Shown here piece by piece: positions 1-5,003 of a DNA stretch of 5,003 nt (position 1 is the stretch's first letter; the number at the start of each line of letters is the position of its first letter). The stretch is from an uncultured Coprococcus sp. GTDB taxonomy: Bacteria; Bacillota; Clostridia; Lachnospirales; Lachnospiraceae. Under the pieces are notes generated by a model that saw only the letters and a program-made list of their open reading frames with translations, did not search any database and had not been told where the DNA came from. The stretch covers positions 1-5,003 of the forward strand of contig USSH01000203.1 in the NCBI GenBank assembly GCA_900557435.1, read 5' to 3'. Position numbers and translations under genes: made by a program.

Positions 1-820
1 ACATGCCTACATAATGACCGCCGTATACCAGGTCGGTACCGCTGAAGTTGGAGCCGATGGTTTCATAGTTCAAGGTCAGCTTATTGGCATCGTTGAATTT
101 ATACTCAAATTTAGCACCACTGCTCTTGGTATTGCTCTGACCCGGCCATTCCTTACCGCTGCCGTCCTTGCTGGTGCCGGAAATGGTTCTGTCATGGTAA
201 ATATTGTAGCTTACCTTGTCTTTGGCAGCCTGAGTATTGAATTTATAGGCTTCCTTGCCGAAGCTGCCCTTGGCAATATCAATAACGGTTTTTGCACCTT
301 CAGGTCTTCTGGTGATGATGTTGATAACACCGCCCTTGGCACCGCTGCCGTACATGGTAGCAGCACTGCCGCGCATTACCTCGACGCGCTCGATGTTATC
401 CATATTGTTCATGAGTGCGGCAAACATATAACCGCTGCTGCCTGCGCCCTTGAAGTCGTTAACACGCACGCCGTCAACCAGGATAACAACGTCCTTGCTG
501 CCGTTGATACGGATACCGCTCATGTTGGCGTTCATACCGCCGTTGCCGCCGTAGTTCATGAACTGTACGCCGGGAACAGTACGCAGTACCTCTTCCACGC
601 TGCTCATATGCATCTGCTCGATATCCTTACGCGTAATAACGCTGATATCGGCCTTAGCTTCGGTGATTTTGGTTGGGATACGGCTTGCGGTTACAACCAT
701 AGAGTCAAGCGTAAACTCCATAGTATCCGCATCATCTGCCGTAGCATCGGCAGCAAAAGCATAACTGGCAAAGCTCATAGCCATTATGGAGCTTGCTGCT
801 GCCAGACAAAATTTCTTTTT
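1..820 (-). CDS. TonB-dependent outer-membrane receptor, N-terminal part, start codon missing
   Basis: Reading leftward from 820 gives an uninterrupted frame that runs off the window (about 273 codons of a family usually 600-750 aa). Taking the expected start as residue 1, it opens with KKKF and a hydrophobic stretch ending AFA|AD near residue 24, a signal peptide. A TonB-box-like segment follows (FTLDSMVVTA, 37-46). The plug domain spans about 57-176, with the family landmarks VPGV (83-86), ILVDGVRVND (114-123), IERVEVMRG (144-152) and YGSGAKGGVINIITR (158-172). The beta-barrel then begins. Such receptors import siderophores, cobalamin, haem or similar ligands across an outer membrane using TonB-ExbBD energy; the ligand cannot be told from this part. 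Oddity: the codon expected to be ATG (823-821) is TAT, and the frame upstream reaches TGA at 853-851 without a start. The first ATG (784-782) would cut away the charged half of the signal peptide and has no clear ribosome site. The gene is therefore probably separated from its true 5' end. Confidence 0.9.
809..820. other. Probable recombination or assembly junction at 12-base shared sequence
   Basis: AAATTTCTTTTT reads KFLF in the plus-strand exonuclease frame and, reversed, KKKF at the start of the receptor signal peptide. Left of it the receptor is intact; right of it the exonuclease continues. Each gene has lost its expected ATG exactly at the far side of this stretch (ACA at 806-808 instead of ATG; TAT at 823-821 instead of ATG). 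This is what a join by short shared sequence would leave. The expected starts are inferred from where the proteins should begin. Confidence 0.55.
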
Positions 821-958
821 ATAGATGCAGAAACCGATGGCCTTTACGGTTCATTTCTGACAGTAGGGCTAGTTGTAACGGATGATGCGGGAAATATGAT
901 CGAGAAAGCCTATTATGGCATTAAAAAGGAAAATTTTATCCATTTGGCGCCGAAATAA
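809..958 (+). pseudogene. Fragment of a DEDD-type 3'-5' exonuclease-like protein, no start codon, truncated
   Basis: The frame from 809 reads KFLFIDAETDGLYG and then a second beta-strand-like segment (FLTVGLVVTDDAGNMI), ending at TAA 956-958 after about 50 codons. A hydrophobic strand carrying D-x-E-x-D is the Exo I motif of DEDD exonucleases (DnaQ/RNase T-like), and the two following strands also fit the start of that fold. The codon before Lys809 is ACA where ATG would be expected, and Exo II and Exo III motifs are absent because the frame stops early. The frame stays open far to the left only because it is antisense to the receptor gene, so that part is not coding. I read this as the first 45 or so codons of an exonuclease gene left at a breakpoint. 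The family assignment rests on one motif and is not certain. Confidence 0.5.
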
Positions 959-959
959 C

Positions 960-984
960 CCAGTTGTGGATAATAATCAACTGG
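960..984. promoter_or_regulatory. Hairpin enclosing a perfect DnaA-box 9-mer
   Basis: CCAGTTG (960-966) and CAACTGG (978-984) form a perfect 7-bp stem with an 11-base loop. Overlapping its left arm and loop, 965-973 reads TGTGGATAA, the exact complement of the classical DnaA box TTATCCACA. The right arm lies within the first divergent unit of the adjoining tandem array. A single 9-mer is expected by chance in only a few percent of windows this size, so this is suggestive but not proof of DnaA binding. Confidence 0.4.
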
Positions 985-1210
985 CAAAGAAATAGCTGGC
1001 TAGTGAAGATAATAGCTAGCTGGTGAAGATAATGACTGGCTGGTGAAGATAATAGCTGGCTGGTGAAGATAATAACTGGCTAGTGAAGATAATGACTGGC
1101 TGGAGAAGATAATGACTAGCTGGAGAAGATAATGACTGGCTAGTGAAGATAATAGCTGGCTGGTGAAGATAATGACTGGCTGGTGAAGACAATAGTCAAC
1201 TGGCAAAAAA
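971..1210. repeat. Tandem array of 20-bp direct repeats (iteron-like minisatellite), 10 units plus 2 divergent edge units
   Basis: Ten exact-length 20-bp units run from 991 to 1190 without spacers. The two main forms are AATAGCTGGCTGGTGAAGAT and AATGACTGGCTGGTGAAGAT. Invariant positions include AAT at the start, an inner GCT, and GAAGA near the end; nearly all differences between units are transitions, except a T/A change in units 6 and 7. One divergent unit flanks each side in register (971-990 and 1191-1210), and these two share TCAACTGGCAAA with each other. The unit is not a multiple of three and reads through no plausible protein, so the array is noncoding. Its size and arrangement resemble replication-origin iterons, but an ordinary intergenic minisatellite is equally possible; no replication initiator gene is present in the window. 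Confidence 0.9.
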
Positions 1211-1225
1211 AGACTAAAAAATCGC

Positions 1226-1266
1226 AAAAAAAGAACCGCTATATAAAACTTTGCGGTTCTTTTTTT
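1226..1266. terminator. Strong intrinsic terminator, probably bidirectional
   Basis: A7-GAACCGC (1226-1239) and GCGGTTC-T7 (1253-1266) form a perfect 14-bp inverted repeat with a 13-base loop. The GC-rich core followed by seven T on the plus strand, mirrored by seven A at the left, gives a textbook terminator in either direction. It would end anything transcribed rightward through the repeat array and insulates the operon that follows. Confidence 0.9.
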
Positions 1267-1568
1267 AACAACAACTTAAACAACTAAGAGTAAATTATGT
1301 TCTCTTTAACAACTGAGTTCAGTATAAACACAAAATATGAACAGAATATGTACAGAAAAAAAACGTTTTGCAAAATAAAATCTTAAAATTTTAAAAAAAT
1401 TATGACCTCATTTGCAAAGTGCACAAAAATGATATGGCGAATTGTGCGGTGTGCATATGGTGATGGATATAGCATTTAAAAATATGAAAAGGGTAAGTAT
1501 TTCAACTGGTAAAATCCCTGTTTTTTATCTATTATAGAATAGAAAAAGTGGAACGGGGGAGTCTGCTG
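1267..1568. other. AT-rich intergenic region, no gene seen
   Basis: No open frame with a ribosome site or recognisable product was found on either strand in about 300 bases. The left half is strongly AT-rich and contains overlapping palindromes (AAAACGTTTT 1360-1369 and TTTTGCAAAA 1366-1375), a short dyad ACTGA-GT-TCAGT (1312-1323), and A/T tracts around 1356-1400 that may bend the DNA. A weak GCACAA/TTGTGC pairing (1421-1426 with 1443-1448) is also present. None can be assigned a function. The region may carry regulatory sites for the operon downstream. Confidence 0.5.
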
Positions 1569-1596
1569 TTGCCGGTTGCTAAAAACATGGCATAAT
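1569..1596 (+). promoter_or_regulatory. Extended -10 promoter for the motor-channel operon
   Basis: TTGCCG (1569-1574, 4/6 to the sigma-A -35), a 16-base spacer, then TGG-CATAAT (1588-1596), a TGn extended -10 with a 5/6 hexamer. Transcription would begin near 1602-1604, leaving about 20 bases of leader that include the ribosome site. This placement excludes the in-frame ATG at 1595 as a start, because it lies inside the -10. Confidence 0.5.
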
Positions 1597-1611
1597 GGAT
1601 ATATTGTATGT

Positions 1612-1618
1612 GGGAGGA
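1612..1618 (+). promoter_or_regulatory. Ribosome binding site deciding the start at 1625
   Basis: GGGAGGA lies 6 bases before ATG 1625. The other in-frame ATG at 1595 has no such site, so the protein is 339 rather than 349 residues. Confidence 0.85.
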
Positions 1619-1624
1619 AACAAT

Positions 1625-2644
1625 ATGAACAAAAGAAACAGACTGAAGACAGTCAGACCGCAGAATGAGAAGGCTGCAAGATCGTTTCGCAAGAAACAGA
1701 ACATGAGGGTGGAATTGAACAAGAAATGGCTTCCGGTTGTATATGTTGTGATGCTGGGGATATGTATTCTCCTCAATGTTACGAATGACAGCCTGGATTT
1801 GGCAAACGTGATGATAAGTGCGTGTATGTTTGCGATAACTGGTGCTATATTTGTGTACGCATATAAGCATCTGAAGCACATTGACCAGATGGGTGAAGAT
1901 TTTCGAATAGCGATAAGCTACATAAAGGGCGATTATGCCAAGGAGAAGAAGCTCCTGTGGGAACTCTATCGCACGGAGACCAGATATGGTATATTTAACG
2001 AGGAACATCTCAGAAACTCGTATGTTGATTATATTGAGGAGATGAAACGTCTTGAAAATGACGAGGAAGGAAAGTATTCCTGCGATATCGAGGATTTCAT
2101 AAACTATCATCTTATAGATGATGCGGTCGAGAAGGGCAGGCTCTCGCTGGTGCCGGGAGCCATGACGGGACTCGGTATTCTTGGAACATTCATCGGACTT
2201 TCCATTGGACTCCAGGCGTTCAACACGGGCTCGGCGGAGGAGATAACAAATAGTATCGGACCTCTTATGGATGGAATAAAGGTAGCATTCCACACGTCCA
2301 TATATGGAATGATATTCTCTCTGACATTTAACCTGATATTCAAGTCGGTGCTGGAACAGGCATATCATAAGCTTGATGAGTTTATATCAGAATTCAAGAG
2401 ATACGTCAAGCCGGATGCGGCGTATGACAACGGCAATCTGGAACTTGAGTTCCAGAAGAAACAGCTGGAGGCGATGCTTGCAACACAGAAGGCTATAGAG
2501 GAAAAACTTCTTCCATATCTCAGAGCTATGGGTGAGAATATAGAGGATATCCGGACACTGACAAGGGATCAGAATGACATATTCAGAGGGCGTATAAACC
2601 GTCCGAGGGCTATAGGTGTAAATAATGGGGAGGATAGGTCATGA
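1625..2644 (+). CDS. MotA/TolQ/ExbB-family proton-channel (stator) protein, ZorA-like
   Basis: This 339-residue inner-membrane protein starts with a basic cytoplasmic stretch (1-34), then two membrane helices (about 35-51 and 60-79) and a charged cytoplasmic domain (about 80-172). TM3 carries the family signature PGAMTGLGILGTFIGL (177-192), and TM4 follows PLMDGIKVAFHTSIYG (213-228) to about 240. TM3 and TM4 line the ion path in MotA/ExbB/ZorA proteins. The tail (about 241-339) is a charged, Glu/Lys/Gln-rich likely coiled coil. The family forms pentamers around two copies of a partner MotB/ExbD/ZorB subunit and uses H+ or Na+ flow to drive motion. The gene overlaps that partner by ATGA, which supports a working pair. 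TM3 resembles ZorA of Zorya defence systems more than flagellar MotA, and no flagellar gene is nearby. The tail is much shorter than the several hundred residues of the E. coli ZorA tail. The family is firm; the ZorA relationship is inferred. Confidence 0.9.
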   Translation: MNKRNRLKTVRPQNEKAARSFRKKQNMRVELNKKWLPVVYVVMLGICILLNVTNDSLDLANVMISACMFAITGAIFVYAYKHLKHIDQMGEDFRIAISYIKGDYAKEKKLLWELYRTETRYGIFNEEHLRNSYVDYIEEMKRLENDEEGKYSCDIEDFINYHLIDDAVEKGRLSLVPGAMTGLGILGTFIGLSIGLQAFNTGSAEEITNSIGPLMDGIKVAFHTSIYGMIFSLTFNLIFKSVLEQAYHKLDEFISEFKRYVKPDAAYDNGNLELEFQKKQLEAMLATQKAIEEKLLPYLRAMGENIEDIRTLTRDQNDIFRGRINRPRAIGVNNGEDRS

Positions 2645-3396
2645 GCAGGAAGAGAAGAAGACCCGATGATGAAGAGACTTCCTACTGGTTGTCATATTCG
2701 GACATGATGGCTGCACTGCTTCTGATATTTGTTCTCATCATATCGTTCACGCTCATGCAGTCCAAGAGGCAGTATGAGAGCAAACAGGAGCAGCTTGATG
2801 AGCAGAAGAAGATAATCGCGGATCAGGAGAAGCTGCTTAATGAGCAGCAGAAAGAGCTCGACAGGATTGCCGGAATCAGAAGTGATCTGGTGAAGGCACT
2901 CAGGGACGAATTTTCAGGCAGCTCACTGAATGTTAAGATAGATGAGAAGACCGGCGCGATCACATTTGACGCGGGAGTGTTGTTTGACGTGTCGGACAGT
3001 GAACTGAAGGAAGATGGAAAGAAATTTATCAACCAGTTCCTCCCTAAGTATTGTAGTGTACTTTTAAGTGATGATTACAGGGATTACGTTTCGGAGATAA
3101 TCATAGAGGGACACACGGATACGAATGGTTCCTACATATACAATCTTGAACTTTCACAGCAGAGAGCATTTTCGGTGGCAAAGTACTGCCTGACGGAGAG
3201 CAATGGCATAATCAGCAGTGGACAGGAAGAACAGTTGAGAACAGTGCTTACGGCGAATGGAAAGTCCTACAGTAATCCGATATACGGTGAAGATGGAGAG
3301 GTTGATATGGCTGCATCCAGGCGTGTTGAGATAAAGTTCAGGCTTCAGGATGAAGAGATGATAGATGAGATGATGGACATCCTAAAGGACAAATAG
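2641..3396 (+). CDS. MotB/OmpA-domain peptidoglycan-anchored stator protein, ZorB-like
   Basis: This 251-residue partner of the preceding gene begins at ATG 2641, overlapping its stop (ATGA), with GGGGAGGA 6 bases ahead. A basic N-terminus leads into YWLSYSDMMAALLLIFVLI (15-33), a single membrane helix whose Asp21 matches the ion-carrying Asp of MotB and ZorB. Residues about 40-90 are a Gln/Glu/Lys-rich coiled coil. The OmpA-type peptidoglycan-binding domain covers about 95-240, with an FDVSDSELKEDGKKF segment, EGHTDTNGSYIYNLELSQQRA (starting at 156) and a closing ASRRVEI motif. Asp160 and Arg175 correspond to the pair that holds the peptidoglycan stem peptide in OmpA. The protein would anchor the motor to the cell wall while its helix plugs the pore of the MotA-like ring. 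The short N-terminus, WxSYxDLM-type motif and length near 250 fit ZorB as well as or better than flagellar MotB. The C-terminal 15 residues are very acidic and Met-rich. Confidence 0.92.
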   Translation: MSRKRRRPDDEETSYWLSYSDMMAALLLIFVLIISFTLMQSKRQYESKQEQLDEQKKIIADQEKLLNEQQKELDRIAGIRSDLVKALRDEFSGSSLNVKIDEKTGAITFDAGVLFDVSDSELKEDGKKFINQFLPKYCSVLLSDDYRDYVSEIIIEGHTDTNGSYIYNLELSQQRAFSVAKYCLTESNGIISSGQEEQLRTVLTANGKSYSNPIYGEDGEVDMAASRRVEIKFRLQDEEMIDEMMDILKDK

Positions 3397-3414
3397 ATAT
3401 CTAAGAGGAAGACA

Positions 3415-4404
3415 ATGGCGGTAAATAAGACAAAACTGAAAAAACAAATATTTGACATAATACAGATAGGGGACAAAAGCAATCTGCTGAGCAGGGCATT
3501 TGACATATTTATAGTGGTTGTCATATTGTCTAACATATCGGTGATGTTTCTACAGACCTACGACCAGCTTGAACCGTATTATGGGATACTAAGTGTTATC
3601 GAGTGGGTGACTACAGGCATATTCTGTGTTGAGTACATTCTTCGCATATGGACGGCGGATTTTTTGTATCCCACATGTACCAGAGGAAAGGCGATAGGAA
3701 AGTTTCTTATATCGTATGACGGCATTGTCGATCTATTGACAATCATACCGGTATTTTTCCTCTCAGGTTTTGTGGCATTTAGAATGCTCAGGGTTGTCAG
3801 GATATTCCATTTGTTCAGGATCAACTCGAGGTATGATAGTTTCAATGTCATCAAGATTGTACTGGTGAGAAAAAGCAGGCAGATTATTTCATCCATGTTC
3901 ATCATATTTATATTGATGATGGCGAGCAGTCTGTGCATGTACAGCACGGAACACGTTGCACAACCGGGGGTGTTCAGCAATGCTTTCAGTGGAATATGGT
4001 GGGCGGTGTCCACGGTTCTTACCGTGGGATATGGGGACATTTACCCGATCACGCTGCTGGGTAAATGCATGGCAATAGTCATAGCGTTTATGGGAGTTCT
4101 GTTGGTAGCTATACCCACAGGTATCATAAGTGCCGGATTTGTAGAGCAGTATCAGAACAATGCCAATGAGGGGTCAAAAGTTGTTGATGTGGACGAGATT
4201 GGAGAACTGCTCGTAGATGATGCAAGCAAGTTTTGCGGCATGACCATACTTCAAGCCACTGAGGGGTATGGTGTGAATATATATATGGTACTGAGGGATA
4301 ATATGTCTATATTGCCAACTGGTGATCTGAAGATACAGACCGGCGATATTTTGATAGTGAAGTCAAAATTCCTTGAGAAGAGACGTGGAAGCTCATTATC
4401 TTAG
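3415..4404 (+). CDS. Voltage-gated-type potassium channel with C-terminal RCK_C (TrkA_C)-like domain
   Basis: This 329-residue membrane protein starts at ATG 3415 with AGAGGA 5 bases ahead, 18 bases after the OmpA-domain gene, so it is probably co-transcribed. It has the six-helix Kv layout: S1 about 28-46, S2 about 58-79 with acidic Glu63 and Glu73, S3 about 101-117 with Asp106, then S4 RMLRVVRIFHLFR (123-135), where Arg/Arg/Arg/His/Arg occur every third residue as in true voltage sensors. S5 is about 157-176, the pore helix and K+ filter TVGYGD are at 203-208, and S6 is about 217-242. The cytoplasmic part (about 255-322) has the outline of an RCK_C/TrkA_C ligand-binding domain (LLVDDASKFCGMTI, then LKIQTGDILIVKSK); no N-terminal Rossmann RCK half is present. 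It should form a tetrameric K+ channel gated by voltage and perhaps a small ligand. Its role beside a motor pair is unknown; it could be the output of the system or a co-located housekeeping channel. Confidence 0.92.
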   Translation: MAVNKTKLKKQIFDIIQIGDKSNLLSRAFDIFIVVVILSNISVMFLQTYDQLEPYYGILSVIEWVTTGIFCVEYILRIWTADFLYPTCTRGKAIGKFLISYDGIVDLLTIIPVFFLSGFVAFRMLRVVRIFHLFRINSRYDSFNVIKIVLVRKSRQIISSMFIIFILMMASSLCMYSTEHVAQPGVFSNAFSGIWWAVSTVLTVGYGDIYPITLLGKCMAIVIAFMGVLLVAIPTGIISAGFVEQYQNNANEGSKVVDVDEIGELLVDDASKFCGMTILQATEGYGVNIYMVLRDNMSILPTGDLKIQTGDILIVKSKFLEKRRGSSLS

Positions 4405-4483
4405 GTTATGCAAGTAATAAATATAAAATTAAGATTATAAATGAGAACTTTCTGTAAACTACAAAAAAAACTCAATAATAATA

Positions 4484-4512
4484 TTGATTTATTTTGACTA
4501 ATTGGGTATACT
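4484..4512 (+). promoter_or_regulatory. Sigma-A-type promoter of pckA
   Basis: TTGATT (4484-4489) and TATACT (4507-4512) are separated by exactly 17 bases and match the consensus hexamers 4/6 and 5/6. Transcription should start near 4519, giving a leader of about 125 bases before the pckA start. It makes pckA a unit separate from the motor-channel operon, although no strong terminator lies between them. Confidence 0.65.
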
Positions 4513-4518
4513 TTCAAC

Positions 4519-4546
4519 TGAATATGAGAGAAAGTGTTCATATTTA
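4519..4546 (+). promoter_or_regulatory. Dyad at the predicted pckA transcription start: operator or 5'-end hairpin
   Basis: TGAATATGA (4519-4527) pairs with TCATATTTA (4538-4546): 9 bp with one G-U, and a 10-base loop. It begins about 7 bases after the -10 element. In DNA it could be a repressor operator; in RNA it would be a stem at the very 5' end that protects the message. It does not match the cre site bound by CcpA. Confidence 0.4.
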
Positions 4547-4577
4547 TTTTCAGATTATTGAGTGCTGTATAGTTGCG

Positions 4578-4592
4578 GTGCCGGCAGGGCAC
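4578..4592 (+). promoter_or_regulatory. GC-rich hairpin in the pckA leader
   Basis: GTGCC (4578-4582), loop GGCAG, GGCAC (4588-4592): a perfect 5-bp stem in an otherwise AT-rich leader. An alternative longer-range pairing exists between GGTGC (4577-4581) and GCACC (4602-4606), so the segment 4575-4606 could switch between two folds. It matches no riboswitch class I recognise. Confidence 0.35.
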
Positions 4593-4645
4593 AGGCGACA
4601 TGCACCTATCAATGAAATACATTTAAAGAAAAGGAGTTAAGAAAA

Positions 4646-5003
4646 ATGGCAACAGTTGATTTAACTAAGTATGGCATTACAGGCACAACAGAGATCGTAC
4701 ACAATCCTTCATATGAATTGTTATTCGAGGAAGAGACAAAGGCTGACCTTCAGGGATACGAGAAGGGACAGGTTAGTGAACTCGGCGCAGTTAACGTTAT
4801 GACTGGTATTTATACAGGTCGTTCACCTAAAGATAAGTATATCGTAGTAGATGAGAATTCAAAGGATACTGTATGGTGGACATCAGATGAGTACAAGAAC
4901 GATAACCATCCAATGACAGAGGAGACATGGGCATCAGTTAAGGATCTTGCAAAGAAGGAACTCTCAAACAAGAGACTTTTCGTAGTTGATGCATTCTGCG
5001 GAG
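4646..5003 (+). CDS. pckA: Phosphoenolpyruvate carboxykinase (ATP-dependent), N-terminal part
   Basis: ATG 4646 with AAGGAG (4631-4636) 9 bases ahead opens a frame that runs past the window end; 119 codons are present of about 530-540 usual for the family. The enzyme converts oxaloacetate and ATP to PEP, CO2 and ADP in the cytoplasm; in anaerobic gut Clostridia it may run in the carboxylating direction, conserving ATP. Visible evidence is the N-terminal [12 protein letters not shown] segment, the conserved [21 protein letters not shown] block (45-65), where Arg59 corresponds to the substrate-binding Arg65 of E. coli PEPCK, then WW at the [10 protein letters not shown] segment and [10 protein letters not shown] at the window end. 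The GTP-dependent family lacks this TGRSPKDKY block. Codons are those of a highly expressed gene (CGT/AGA, few ATA), unlike the neighbouring operon. It has its own promoter and a structured leader. The assignment is firm; the wording of the N-terminus suggests Lachnospiraceae or relatives. Confidence 0.97.
   Translation, partial: MATVDLTKYGITGTTEIVHNPSYELLFEEETKADLQGYEKGQVSELGAVNVMTGIYTGRSPKDKYIVVDENSKDTVWWTSDEYKNDNHPMTEETWASVKDLAKKELSNKRLFVVDAFCG

Noticed and set aside
14..808. Long plus-strand open frame continuing into the exonuclease fragment
   Set aside because: It is antisense to a clear TonB-receptor plug domain; only the part from 809 shows a recognisable family motif.
971..1210. CRISPR array
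   Set aside because: The 20-bp units are contiguous with no variable spacers, and no cas genes are present.
1000..1227. 75-residue minus-strand frame with a repetitive, hydrophobic sequence
   Set aside because: It is the 20-bp repeat array read in one frame, begins with TTG inside a terminator arm and has no ribosome site.
1341..1355. LexA-like dyad around GAACAGAATATGTAC
   Set aside because: It does not fit the Firmicute LexA consensus in spacing or core bases.
1595..1597. Upstream ATG as start of the MotA-like gene
   Set aside because: It overlaps the predicted -10 element and lacks a ribosome site, whereas ATG 1625 has GGGAGGA 6 bases ahead.
1532..2368. 278-codon minus-strand open frame
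   Set aside because: It lies opposite the MotA-like gene, has no recognisable domain, and overlaps the operon promoter.
4463..4495. Intrinsic terminator after the channel gene (A8, TCAATA-ATAA-TATTGA, T-rich tail)
   Set aside because: The stem is only 6 AT base pairs and overlaps the -35 of the pckA promoter, too weak to call.
4494..4512. TTGACT at 4494-4499 as -35 for pckA
   Set aside because: It is only 7 bases from TATACT; TTGATT at 4484-4489 has the correct 17-base spacing.

Overview
The window joins two regions that look as if they come from different kinds of bacteria. Positions 1 to about 820 hold, on the minus strand, the N-terminal 40% of a TonB-dependent outer-membrane receptor. 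Its codon use favours CGT/CGC for Arg and ATC/ATT for Ile, and it implies a diderm host; a diderm Firmicute (Negativicutes) would fit, by inference. Positions 1625 to 5003 hold four plus-strand genes with Clostridia/Lachnospiraceae character. In the motor and channel genes AGA/AGG Arg and ATA Ile codons are common, GGAGG-type ribosome sites are strong, and the fourth gene is a clostridial-style ATP-dependent PEP carboxykinase.

The join lies at or right of 809-820. A 12-base stretch there is shared by codons 2-5 of the receptor (minus strand) and by what look like codons 2-5 of a DEDD-type exonuclease (plus strand). Both reading frames lack a start codon exactly where one is expected. The exonuclease is only a fragment of about 50 codons, ending at 958. 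Next come a perfect DnaA-box 9-mer inside a small hairpin (960-984), a 240-bp array of 20-bp direct repeats (971-1210), a strong two-way intrinsic terminator (1226-1266), and an AT-rich gap to 1568.

The main content is a compact three-gene operon at 1625-4404, led by an extended -10 promoter. The first gene is a MotA/TolQ/ExbB-family stator subunit with a short helical tail. The second, overlapping it by ATGA, is a MotB/OmpA-domain subunit. After 18 bases comes a six-helix, voltage-sensor-type K+ channel with a TVGYGD filter and a C-terminal RCK_C (TrkA_C)-like domain. The first two resemble the ZorA/ZorB motor pair of Zorya anti-phage systems, but no known Zorya effector is present in the window and the channel sits in that position. 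An ion-driven, peptidoglycan-anchored motor genetically paired with a gated K+ channel is the best candidate here for an undescribed system. The function is inferred, not shown.

The last gene, pckA, is cut by the window end. It has its own sigma-A-type promoter (4484-4512) and a leader of about 125 bases with a dyad at the transcript start and a GC-rich hairpin.
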